From Streptomyces sp. NBC_00273 (lineage in GTDB: Bacteria > Actinomycetota > Actinomycetes > Streptomycetales > Streptomycetaceae), in NCBI RefSeq assembly GCF_036178145.1, contig NZ_CP108067.1:4030001-4094000 (forward strand): a DNA stretch of 64,000 nucleotides, written 5' to 3'. Made by a program: the position numbers and the translations under genes. Position 1 is the stretch's first letter; every line of letters starts with the position of its first letter. The notes beneath the pieces are model-generated. The model did no database searches and was not told the DNA's origin. It was given only the letters and a program-made list of their open reading frames with translations. Positions 8,104-14,813 of this stretch are shown here, in pieces.

Positions 8104-8879
8104 TCGGCTCCGCCCTCTCCCCCGGCGCCAGGGGCGCCCATCGCCACTCCCGCCAGCGCGCGCTGCTCGGCACGGGCCTGCGGGGACCGGTGCTTGAGTG
8201 CCTTGCGCAGGTGCGAACGGCCCCGGTGGATACGGCTGCGCACGGTCCCGAGCTTCACGCCGAGCGTCGCGGCGATCTCCTCGTACGACAGGCCCTCGAT
8301 GTCACACAGCACCACGGCCGCGCGGAACTCGGGGGCGAGGGTGTCCAGTGCCTGCTGCACGTCCGCGTCGAAGTGGGTGTCGTGCAGGACCTGCTGCGGG
8401 GACGGCTCACGGCTCGGCAGCCGATCCGCGGCGTCGTCGCCGAGCGCGTCGAAGCGGATCCGCTGCTTGCGGCGCACCATGTCCAGGAACAGGTTGGTCG
8501 TGATGCGGTGCAGCCAACCCTCGAAGGTGCCGGGGGTGTAGGTGGACAGCGAGCGGAAGACGCGGACGAAGACTTCCTGCGTCAGGTCCTCGGCGTCGTG
8601 CTGGTTACCCGTCAGACGGTAGGCAAGGCGGTAGACCCGCGCGCTGTGCGTGCTGACGATCTCCTCCCATGAAGGAGGGGTCCACGCCTGGGAGCCCGCA
8701 TCGGCGGCAAAGGTCGCGGTGGTCGCGGCGTCGGCGGTGTGGAAGCGGTCAGCAATGTAGGTCACGGATTTCGGCTCACCCGCCGACCAGAAGAGGCGTC
8801 TCAGTACGCCTCCACGATCCACAGGCGCAGCCGCACCTCCCCTATCGGCTCTGGTGGTGTCCAGTGGAGTCCCTACCAT
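8100..8879 (-). CDS. sigE: ECF sigma factor, SigE (M. tuberculosis type)
   Basis: 259 residues from the ATG at 8879. Region 2 covers residues 75-140 ([49 protein letters not shown]). Region 4 covers residues 180-235 ([20 protein letters not shown], helix-turn-helix). It directs RNA polymerase to envelope-stress promoters. The start is not certain: a GTG at 8885 is too close to the purine-rich GAGGGGG, and a later GTG near 8766 (VTYIADRF) is also possible. It is coupled to its anti-sigma factor downstream. A perfect ECF-type promoter lies upstream at 9008-9033, suggesting autoregulation. This is not the S. coelicolor cell-wall SigE; the name refers to the mycobacterial orthologue group. Confidence 0.88.
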   Translation of the reverse strand: MVGTPLDTTRADRGGAAAPVDRGGVLRRLFWSAGEPKSVTYIADRFHTADAATTATFAADAGSQAWTPPSWEEIVSTHSARVYRLAYRLTGNQHDAEDLTQEVFVRVFRSLSTYTPGTFEGWLHRITTNLFLDMVRRKQRIRFDALGDDAADRLPSREPSPQQVLHDTHFDADVQQALDTLAPEFRAAVVLCDIEGLSYEEIAATLGVKLGTVRSRIHRGRSHLRKALKHRSPQARAEQRALAGVAMGAPGAGGEGGAE

Positions 8880-9007
8880 AGCCACCCCCTCTGTCAGCTC
8901 CGGATAAGTGTTTTTGCAGTATCTTTACGCGAGACTTAGGCGTGGGAACGGCCCTGGCCGTCGATCTGCCCGGCACCGTCCCTTCTTATCCCGCCTCCAC
9001 CCCTCAC

Positions 9008-9033
9008 AACGCCCGGTCCCATCTGCGGGTTCC
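9008..9033 (-). promoter_or_regulatory. Candidate ECF promoter for the sigma factor operon
   Basis: Reading the minus strand, GGAACC (9033-9028) is followed after exactly 16 bases by CGTT (9011-9008). This matches the ECF pattern GGAAC-N16/17-CGTT used by the mycobacterial SigE class. Transcription would start near 9000, about 120 bases before the sigma factor start. Confidence 0.55.
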
Positions 9034-9087
9034 CGACGTCAACGGATACAGTCACCGTTGCGCCAACTATGGGGACAGGAGAGGGTC

Positions 9088-9720
9088 ATTACCGGCAACC
9101 GGCAGACGAGCTGGGCGTTCGCCGACGCGTTTGTCGCCGAGGACGACGCTCTGCGATGGGCCCGCGACCGGTCCAGGGAAGCGGGCCTACGGGCCGTCTC
9201 CCCCGGCACCGGGGCCGCGCTGCGCCTGCTGGCCGCCACCGCGGACGCCAAGGCGGTCGCCGAGATCGGCACCGGAACCGGCGTCTCCGGCATCCACCTG
9301 CTGCACGGCATGCGCCCCGACGGGGTGCTGACCACGGTGGATCCCGAAGCGGACCGGCAGGCTTTCGCCCGCCAGGCCTTCCGCGCCGCCGGCTTCGCCG
9401 GCAACCGGGCCCGCTTCATCCCCGGCCGCGCCCTCGACGTACTCCCGCGACTCGCCGACGGCGGATACGACCTCGTCTTCTGCGACGGGGACCCCTCCGA
9501 GTCCCTCGACTACCTCGCCGAATCGTTGCGGCTGCTGCGCCCCGGCGGACTGGTGTGCTTCGAGGGGGTCTTCTCCGACGGCCGCACGGTCGACTCCGCG
9601 GCCCAGCCGGTGGAGGTGCTGCGCGTCCGCGAGCTGCTGCGCAGCGTCCGCGAGAGCCCCGCACTGGAGGCCGCGCTGCTCCCGGTGGGCGACGGGCTGC
9701 TGTGCGCCGTGCGCCGCTGA
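9088..9720 (+). CDS. SAM-dependent O-methyltransferase with probable ATT start
   Basis: 210 residues. A class I methyltransferase of the caffeoyl-CoA/catechol O-methyltransferase family: SAM motif I VAEIGTGTGVSGI near residues 59-71, VLTTVDPEAD (acidic residue binding the ribose) near 81-90, and YDLVFCDGDP, equivalent to the metal/substrate site. The orthologue Rv1220c is also divergent from sigE. The coding frame and homology begin at ITGNRQTSW, but no ATG, GTG or TTG is suitably placed. AGGAGAGGG (9077-9085) sits directly before GTC-ATT-ACC, so ATT at 9088 is the best start; an in-frame TTG at 9058 lacks a ribosome site. The substrate is unknown. Confidence 0.82.
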   Translation: MTGNRQTSWAFADAFVAEDDALRWARDRSREAGLRAVSPGTGAALRLLAATADAKAVAEIGTGTGVSGIHLLHGMRPDGVLTTVDPEADRQAFARQAFRAAGFAGNRARFIPGRALDVLPRLADGGYDLVFCDGDPSESLDYLAESLRLLRPGGLVCFEGVFSDGRTVDSAAQPVEVLRVRELLRSVRESPALEAALLPVGDGLLCAVRR

Positions 9721-9787
9721 GCCACCGGGCCCGCCCGCGGCCGGCGTGAGCAGGGCCCGCCGGACAGCGGGAGACCGGCCCCGGGGG

Positions 9788-10405
9788 TCAGCCGAGGAGC
9801 GCGAAGGTGAGGGCCGCCGTACCGCCCAGCGCCGTGCCGGCGAGGAGCTGCGCCGGGGTGTGCGCCTTCAGCACCAGTCGGGACCAGGCGACGGCGGCGG
9901 CGATCAGCACCGCGGGGAGCACCCGGGGTCCGAGGACGAGCAGCAGGATCATCACGGCGCCGCCGGCCACCGACATGTGGATCGATATCTGCCAGACCAC
10001 CGTGACCAGCAACGAGGACACGAGGCCCACCAACATCGCGACGACGAGCGCGAACACCTCCCGGGGAGCGCCCAGGAGGTGCAGGAGGGCGACCCCGGCG
10101 AGGACGGAGACCAGGCTCAGGGCCATCGGGACGAGCCGCTGGCGCCGCACCCGGACGTGCTGGTCGGTCAGCGCACCCCGGCGGACGCCGAGGGCGATGA
10201 TCCCGATCGGGACCACCCCGCAGAAGCAGGCGGCGAACAGGCCCCAGCCGAGCCCGGTCCACGCCGTGGTGCCGTGCCATCCGACGAACAGGAGCAGTGC
10301 GACCACCAGATGGGCCGGGGCCAGCACGTCGGAGAGGATCCGGGCGGCCTTCTGGCGGGGCGTGCAGTCGGCGAAGGCGGGCGGCACGGGCGGGGTGAAG
10401 GTCAC
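9788..10405 (-). CDS. PAP2-like integral membrane protein
   Basis: 205 residues with about five or six membrane helices (for example HLVVALLLFVGWHG, LGWGLFAACFCGVVPIGII, VFALVVAMLVGLVSSLLVTV). The C-terminal segment SRLVLKAHTPAQLLAGTALG resembles the last motif of the PAP2 phosphatase superfamily (SR...H). The earlier KxxxxxxRP and PSGH motifs are not clear, so catalytic activity is doubtful. The GTG at 10405 is preceded by GGAG seven bases upstream. It lies alone between the methyltransferase and DUF3117 genes; a phospholipid- or isoprenoid-related membrane role is only inferred. Confidence 0.7.
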   Translation of the reverse strand: MTFTPPVPPAFADCTPRQKAARILSDVLAPAHLVVALLLFVGWHGTTAWTGLGWGLFAACFCGVVPIGIIALGVRRGALTDQHVRVRRQRLVPMALSLVSVLAGVALLHLLGAPREVFALVVAMLVGLVSSLLVTVVWQISIHMSVAGGAVMILLLVLGPRVLPAVLIAAAVAWSRLVLKAHTPAQLLAGTALGGTAALTFALLG

Positions 10406-10447
10406 GGCGCGGCTCCGGAAGGCTCGGGTCCAGGGATGACGACACAA

Positions 10448-10483
10448 CACTGCCCCGGCCGCGGGATCGCGGTCGGGGCAGTG
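10448..10483. terminator. Strong hairpin terminator after the DUF3117 gene
   Basis: A 16-bp stem with one G-T pair (10448-10463 with 10468-10483) around the loop GGAT. It lies downstream of the minus-strand DUF3117 gene. Confidence 0.8.
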
Positions 10484-10535
10484 CAGAGAATGCGGAAAAG
10501 CAGAAGGTGGAAGTGCTGTCGGTGTCCCCGTGGGG

Positions 10536-10703
10536 TCAGCCGACGACCTTCTTCAGGGCGTCACCCAGGGCGTCCGCCTCATCAGGGGTCAGCTCGACGA
10601 CAAGCCGACCGCCGCCCTCGAGCGGTACGCGCATGACGATGCCCCGCCCCTCCTTGGTGACCTCGAGCGGGCCGTCGCCCGTCCGCGGCTTCATGGCCGC
10701 CAT
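10536..10703 (-). CDS. DUF3117 miniprotein
   Basis: A 55-residue protein beginning MAAMKPRTGDGPLEV and ending DALGDALKKVVG, with the central motif RGIVMRVPLEGGGRLVVEL. This is the DUF3117 family, which is almost invariant across actinobacteria (Rv1211 in M. tuberculosis) and whose function is unknown. The ATG at 10703 has GGAAGGGG about seven bases upstream. It is transcribed alone and ends at a strong hairpin. In mycobacteria it lies beside tag and folP2, as it does here (tag is about 1.2 kb away). Confidence 0.93.
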   Translation of the reverse strand: MAAMKPRTGDGPLEVTKEGRGIVMRVPLEGGGRLVVELTPDEADALGDALKKVVG

Positions 10704-11036
10704 GCTCGTTCCCCTTCCTGAAACCAGCTCATCGTCAGCCGACGGCCCCGTTCAGGCGCCTAATACCCGGCATCGAACACATTGCTTCCCAGCCATTATC
10801 CCGCATGTCAGGACCCGATGACCAACATCGCAAGGGAACGCTTGGGCAACGCGCTCGACCAAAACCACTCATTTCGGGGATCCGCCTGCGATACTTCGCC
10901 GCCGCACCCGGGAAGCGGCATCCGCTTTCTTTGACGCACATCACATGTGCGCGCCACGTCCGGTCCGCCATGCTGACCTTTGTACCGGACAGTACCGACC
11001 GGTAGCCAAGCCCGCGACGAAGGGGGACCCCCTGCC
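10704..11036. other. Divergent intergenic region, 333 bp
   Basis: Spacer between the divergent DUF3117 and enoyl-CoA hydratase genes. It should hold both promoters. It contains the palindrome at 10993-11004. I could not fix -10/-35 elements with confidence. A 66-codon open frame at 10805-11005 has no ribosome site and is not annotated. Confidence 0.6.
10993..11004. promoter_or_regulatory. Palindrome TACCGACCGGTA, candidate TetR-type operator
   Basis: TACCG-AC-CGGTA is a perfect 5+2+5 inverted repeat 32 bases before the enoyl-CoA hydratase start. Another TACCGG at 10983-10988 gives a second, wider inverted pair with CCGGTA. TetR-family regulators of acyl-CoA metabolism often bind such sites. 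Confidence 0.4.
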
Positions 11037-11840
11037 ATGGCCGACAGCGTGCTCTACGAAGTGACCGACGGACTCGCGACCATCACGATCAACCGTCCGG
11101 ACGCGATGAACGCGATGAACACCGAGGCCAAGGTCGCCCTGCGCGACGCGGTCCGGGCGGCGGCCGCCGACGCCGCCGTACGGGCCGTGCTGCTCACCGC
11201 GGCCGGCGACCGGGCCTTCTGCGTGGGCCAGGACCTCAAGGAGCACATCGGGAACCTCGCCTCGGACCGCGAGACCGGCACCTCGCTGACCATGACCACG
11301 GTGGCCGACCACTACAACCCCATCGTGCGGGCGCTCACCGAGATGCCGAAGCCCGTGGTGGCCGGAGTGAACGGCGTCGCGGCCGGGGCCGGCTTCGGCT
11401 TCGCGCTGGCGGCGGACTTCCGGGTCGTCGCCGACACGGCCTCCTTCAACACCTCGTTCGCCGGGGTGGCGCTGACCGCCGACTCCGGGGTCTCCTGGAC
11501 CCTCCCCCGCCTGATCGGCGCTTCCCGCGCCTCGGACCTGCTGCTGTTCCCGCGTTCGATCAAGGCCCAGGAGGCGTACGAGCTCGGCATCGTCAACCGC
11601 CTCGTGCCCGCGGACTCCCTGCACGCCGAAGCGGAGGCGGTGGCCCGCACGCTGGCCGCCGGCCCGACCGTCGCGTACGCCGCGCTGAAGGAGTCCCTGG
11701 CCTACGGGGCCTCCCGCACGCTCTCCGAGGCCCTGGCCCACGAGGACGCCCTCCAGACCCGTGCGGGGGCCTCCGAGGACCACTCCATCGCCGTCCAGGC
11801 CTTCCTCGCGAAGCAGCCGCCGAAGTACCTGGGCCGCTGA
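11037..11840 (+). CDS. Enoyl-CoA hydratase/isomerase, PaaG-like
   Basis: 267 residues of the crotonase fold: ITINRPDAMNAMN at the N-terminus, FCVGQDLKE near residues 62-70, and oxyanion-hole segment NGVAAGAGFGFALAADFR near 112-130. Instead of the two glutamates of hydratases, the active-site loop reads TADSGVSWTLPRLIG, matching the Asp of PaaG-type isomerases (PDSGGTW). It probably isomerises or hydrates unsaturated or epoxy acyl-CoA; no other phenylacetate-pathway gene is near. The ATG at 11037 follows AAGGGGG after nine bases. The palindrome upstream suggests control by an acyl-CoA-responsive repressor. Confidence 0.85.
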   Translation: MADSVLYEVTDGLATITINRPDAMNAMNTEAKVALRDAVRAAAADAAVRAVLLTAAGDRAFCVGQDLKEHIGNLASDRETGTSLTMTTVADHYNPIVRALTEMPKPVVAGVNGVAAGAGFGFALAADFRVVADTASFNTSFAGVALTADSGVSWTLPRLIGASRASDLLLFPRSIKAQEAYELGIVNRLVPADSLHAEAEAVARTLAAGPTVAYAALKESLAYGASRTLSEALAHEDALQTRAGASEDHSIAVQAFLAKQPPKYLGR

Positions 11841-11847
11841 GGCCCCT

Positions 11848-11892
11848 CCCGCGATCCGGCCCGGCCCGGCCGGGCTCAGGCCGGGTCGCGGG
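11848..11892. terminator. Possible convergent terminator overlapping the end of tag
   Basis: CCCGCGATCCGGCC (11848-11861) pairs with 11879-11892 with one T-G wobble around a 17-base G/C-rich loop. The right arm lies within the last codons of tag. Confidence 0.45.
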
Positions 11893-12454
11893 AGACGCAG
11901 TCGACCAGGTGGTCGTTGACGAGGCCGCAGGCCTGCATCAGGGCGTAGGCCGTCGTGGGGCCGACGAAGCGGATGCCGGCCTTCTTCAGGGCCTTGGCCA
12001 GCGCCGTCGACTCCGGCGTGACCGCCGGGACCTCGGCGACCGTCAGCGGGGCCGGTCCGGGCTCCTCGGGGGCGTGGGACCAGATCAGGGTGTCCAGCTC
12101 GCCCGGCTCCCACCCGACGAGGACCTTCGCGTTGGCCAGGGTCGCCTCGATCTTGGCCCGGTTGCGGATGATCCCCTCGTCGGCCAGCAGCCGCTCCGCG
12201 TCGCGTTCGTCGAACTCCGCGACCTCCGCGATCGAGAAGTCCGCGAAGGCTTTGCGGAACCCCTCGCGCCGCCGCAGGATCGTGATCCAGGACAGTCCCG
12301 ACTGGAACGCCTCCAGGCACAACCGCTCGTAGAGGGCGTCGTCGCCGTGCACCGCACGGCCCCACTCGGTGTCGTGGTAGTCGACGTAGTCCGGCGTGGA
12401 CAGCCCCCACGGGCAGCGCAGCAGCCCGTCCGCACCCGCCACCGAACCGCTCAC
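11876..12454 (-). CDS. tag: DNA-3-methyladenine glycosylase I
   Basis: 192 residues, the usual Tag length. It opens with RCPWG and carries the family segments YHDTEWGRAVHGDDALYERL, EAFQSGLSWITILRRREGFR and FVGPTTAYALMQACGLVNDH. The zinc site of Tag (an N-terminal Cys and C-terminal His/His/Cys) is present: Cys near residue 10 and NDHLVDC near the end. It removes 3-methyladenine from alkylated DNA. The GTG at 12454 overlaps the stop of the upstream DivIVA-like gene in GTGA, so translation is coupled. The frame continues far upstream without a stop but is non-coding there. Confidence 0.92.
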   Translation of the reverse strand: MSGSVAGADGLLRCPWGLSTPDYVDYHDTEWGRAVHGDDALYERLCLEAFQSGLSWITILRRREGFRKAFADFSIAEVAEFDERDAERLLADEGIIRNRAKIEATLANAKVLVGWEPGELDTLIWSHAPEEPGPAPLTVAEVPAVTPESTALAKALKKAGIRFVGPTTAYALMQACGLVNDHLVDCVSRDPA

Positions 12455-12810
12455 CGCTCGCCGCCCTTGCTGAGGTCGACGTGCCCGGGCGCGTCCGACG
12501 GGGTCGCGGCGGGCGTCGCCGCGGGCGCCGCCGCGGCGGTCAGCTGCGCGATCCGCGCGTCCCGCTCGGCCAGTTCGGCCGCGAGCCGCTCGAGTACGTC
12601 GTCCACCTCGGCCATGCGGTATCCGCGCGGGGCGACCGGCAGCCGCAGCGCGTCGATGTCGGCCCGTACGACGGGCCGGGTCTCCGGCAGCCCGTCCGCG
12701 ACCCGGTCCGGCTCCGCTTCCGGCAGGACGGCCTCCGAACCGCCGCCGATCACCGCCAGGGTGACCGCTGCCACGACCACGACCAGCGCGATCATCAAGA
12801 AGAAGAACAC
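12451..12810 (-). CDS. Small membrane protein with DivIVA-like motif
   Basis: 119 residues. One N-terminal membrane helix (FFFLMIALVVVVAAVTLAVI) is followed by an acidic linker and, near residues 53-85, the DivIVA/Wag31 N-terminal motif LRLPVAPRGYRMAEVDDVLE, then a short coiled coil and an Ala/Pro tail. DivIVA motifs target curved membranes and assemble filaments at hyphal tips; here the motif is tethered to the membrane. The GTG at 12810 has AGGGGAG six bases upstream; the TTG at 12816 would touch the ribosome site. It is coupled to tag. Rv1209 occupies the same place in M. tuberculosis. Confidence 0.8.
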   Translation of the reverse strand: MFFFLMIALVVVVAAVTLAVIGGGSEAVLPEAEPDRVADGLPETRPVVRADIDALRLPVAPRGYRMAEVDDVLERLAAELAERDARIAQLTAAAAPAATPAATPSDAPGHVDLSKGGER

Positions 12811-12892
12811 GATCAACTCCCCTGAGAGACTCCGGCCACCAGGTTAAGGTCGCAGGCGAGGCGCGAGGGCCGCCGAAGGAGGAAAGAGCAGG

Positions 12893-13753
12893 ATGCTGCG
12901 ACTGGGCAGGCGCGAGTTCGACACCCACGAGCCGGTGATCATGGCCATCGTGAACCGGACGCCGGACTCCTTCTACGACCAGGGCGCGACGTTCCGCGAC
13001 GAGCCCGCGCTGGACCGGGTCGAGCACGCGATCGCCGAGGGCGCCGCGATCATCGACATCGGCGGGGTCAAAGCCGGCCCGGGCGAGCACGTGGACGCGA
13101 CCGAGGAGGCGCGGCGCACGGTCGGCTTCGTGGCCGAGGTCCGGCGCCGCCACCCGGACGTGGTGATCAGCGTGGACACCTGGCGGCACGAGGTCGGCGA
13201 GGCCGTGTGCGAGGCCGGGGCCGATGTCCTCAACGACGCCTGGGGCGGGGTGGACCACAAGCTCGCGGAGGTCGCCGCGCGCTACGGCGCGGGCCTGGTC
13301 TGCACCCACGCGGGCGGTGTGCAGCCGCGCACCCGGCCGCACCGGACCGCGTACGAGGACGTCATGGAGGACGTGCTGCGCGTGACGGTGGGGCTGGCGG
13401 AGCGGGCGGCGGCGCTGGGCGTCCGCCGGGACGCGATCATGATCGACCCGGGGCACGACTTCGGGAAGAACACCCGGCACTCGCTGGAGGCCACGCGCCG
13501 GCTGGACGAGATGACGGCGACGGGCTGGCCGGTCCTGGTCTCCCTGTCCAACAAGGACTTCGTCGGCGAGACCCTCGACAAGCCGGTCAAGGAACGCCTG
13601 CTGGGCACCTTGGCCACGACGGCCGTCTCGGCCTGGCTGGGCGCACAGGTCTACCGCGTCCACGAGGTCGCGGAGACCCGGCAGATCCTGGACATGGTCC
13701 GCTCCATCCAGGGCCACCGCCCCCCGGCCGTCGCCCGCCGCGGCCTCGCCTGA
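12893..13753 (+). CDS. folP2: Dihydropteroate-synthase-like protein FolP2
   Basis: 286 residues of the pterin-binding TIM barrel: first motif IVNRTPDSFYDQGATF, sulfate/pterin segment DTWRHEVGEAVC, DAWGG, and DPGHDFGKNTRHSLE. Where true synthases have GGESTRPGA in loop 2, this protein has GGVKAGPGEHVDA, so the S-T-R part of the p-aminobenzoate loop is missing. This matches mycobacterial FolP2, which was found not to make dihydropteroate. Its real reaction is unknown. The ATG at 12893 follows GGAGGAAAG. It is divergent from the DivIVA-like/tag pair, as in M. tuberculosis. The last 60 bases of the gene are part of a duplication repeated at 13841-13911. Confidence 0.88.
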   Translation: MLRLGRREFDTHEPVIMAIVNRTPDSFYDQGATFRDEPALDRVEHAIAEGAAIIDIGGVKAGPGEHVDATEEARRTVGFVAEVRRRHPDVVISVDTWRHEVGEAVCEAGADVLNDAWGGVDHKLAEVAARYGAGLVCTHAGGVQPRTRPHRTAYEDVMEDVLRVTVGLAERAAALGVRRDAIMIDPGHDFGKNTRHSLEATRRLDEMTATGWPVLVSLSNKDFVGETLDKPVKERLLGTLATTAVSAWLGAQVYRVHEVAETRQILDMVRSIQGHRPPAVARRGLA

Positions 13754-13911
13754 GGCACCGGCGGCCGGAGGCCGACGCAGCCGCCCGAAACCGGCGAGGC
13801 GCCCCAGCGCCGAACCGCGCGAGAGCGGCGTCCAAAAGGAACATGGTCCGCTCCATCCAGGGCCACCACCCCCGGCCGTCGCCCGCCGCGGCCTCGCCTG
13901 AGGCACCGGCG
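13692..13911 (+). repeat. Duplicated 3' end of folP2 (two copies, 72 and 71 bp)
   Basis: Bases 13692-13763, covering the last 20 codons and stop of folP2 plus 10 bases, recur at 13841-13911 with one G-to-A change and one deleted C. The second copy has no gene in front of it. Within it the 16-base unit CGCCCGCCGCGGCCTC occurs once more just downstream (from about 13910). Confidence 0.9.
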
Positions 13912-13947
13912 CCCGCCGCGGCCTCGCTCGACGTGCCCGTGCCGGGG

Positions 13948-13976
13948 CGGGCCCGGGCCCGTACGGCCCGGGCCCG
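13948..13976. terminator. GC-rich terminator between folP2 and the LOG gene
   Basis: CGGGCCCGGGCCC (13948-13960) pairs with 13965-13976 around GTAC with a single bulged C. It lies between convergent genes. Confidence 0.6.
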
Positions 13977-13981
13977 GGGGG

Positions 13982-14749
13982 TTACTTGCCGACTTCCTTC
14001 GTCACCAGTGCGATCGCCTCGTCCACGTCGTCGGTGACGTGGAACAGGTAGAGGTCCTTCTCCGAGGCCTTGCCCTGGGCGATCACGGTCCCCCGCAGCC
14101 AGTCGATCAGACCGCTCCAGTACTCCGTGCCGAACAGCACGATCGGGAAGCGGGTGATCTTCTGGGTCTGGACCAGGGTCAGCGCCTCGAACAGCTCGTC
14201 CAGCGTGCCCAAACCGCCCGGCAGGACGACGAAGCCCTGGCTGTACTTCACGAACATCGTCTTGCGGACGAAGAAGTACCGGAAGTTCAGGCCGAGATCG
14301 ACGTGCTGGTTGAGCCCCTGCTCGAAGGGGAGCTCGATGCCGAGGCCGACTGAGACGCCGTTCGCCTCGCGGGCGCCCTTGTTGGCCGCCTCCATGGCTC
14401 CCGGACCGCCGCCGGTGATCACCGCGAAGCCGGCCTCGACCAGCGCGCTGCCGATCCGCACGCCCGCGTCGTACTCGGGCGATCCCTCCGGCGTACGGGC
14501 CGATCCGAACACGCTGATCGCGGGCGGCAGCTCGGCGAGCGTGCCGAAGCCCTCGATGAACTCCGACTGAATGCGCAGGACCCGCCAGGGATCGGTGTGC
14601 ACCCACTCGGAGGGCCCGGCCGAATCCAGCAGCCGCTGGTCCGTCGTACTGCCCGCCTGCACCTGGCTCCGCCTCCTCAGCACCGGCCCGAGCTGCTGCT
14701 CCTCGGGCCGACGACGAGCGGAACCCTCGGGACTGCCGTGGTTGCCCAT
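13982..14749 (-). CDS. LOG-family protein (TIGR00730), nucleoside 5'-monophosphate phosphoribohydrolase type
   Basis: 255 residues. A lysine-decarboxylase-like Rossmann fold with SVFGSART near residue 78, ITGGGPGAMEAANKGA near 110 and the LOG signature LPGGLGTLDELFEAL near 177 (PGGxGTxxE). LOG proteins release free cytokinin-type bases from riboside monophosphates and are often misnamed lysine decarboxylases. An N-terminal extension of about 60 residues is charged and probably flexible. The ATG at 14749 follows AGGAGGGAG. It lies beside folP2 and dapE, as Rv1205 does in M. tuberculosis. The physiological substrate in Streptomyces is not evident. Confidence 0.87.
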   Translation of the reverse strand: MGNHGSPEGSARRRPEEQQLGPVLRRRSQVQAGSTTDQRLLDSAGPSEWVHTDPWRVLRIQSEFIEGFGTLAELPPAISVFGSARTPEGSPEYDAGVRIGSALVEAGFAVITGGGPGAMEAANKGAREANGVSVGLGIELPFEQGLNQHVDLGLNFRYFFVRKTMFVKYSQGFVVLPGGLGTLDELFEALTLVQTQKITRFPIVLFGTEYWSGLIDWLRGTVIAQGKASEKDLYLFHVTDDVDEAIALVTKEVGK

Positions 14750-14813
14750 GCTGTGCTCCCTCCTGCTGATCGTTGGATCAGGGTAGGCGCACAAAGGTGA
14801 CGAGAAGCGGAAT

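Noticed and set aside
10805..11005. 66-codon plus-strand frame before the enoyl-CoA hydratase gene
   Set aside because: No ribosome site, no recognisable family and it overlaps the likely promoter and palindrome.
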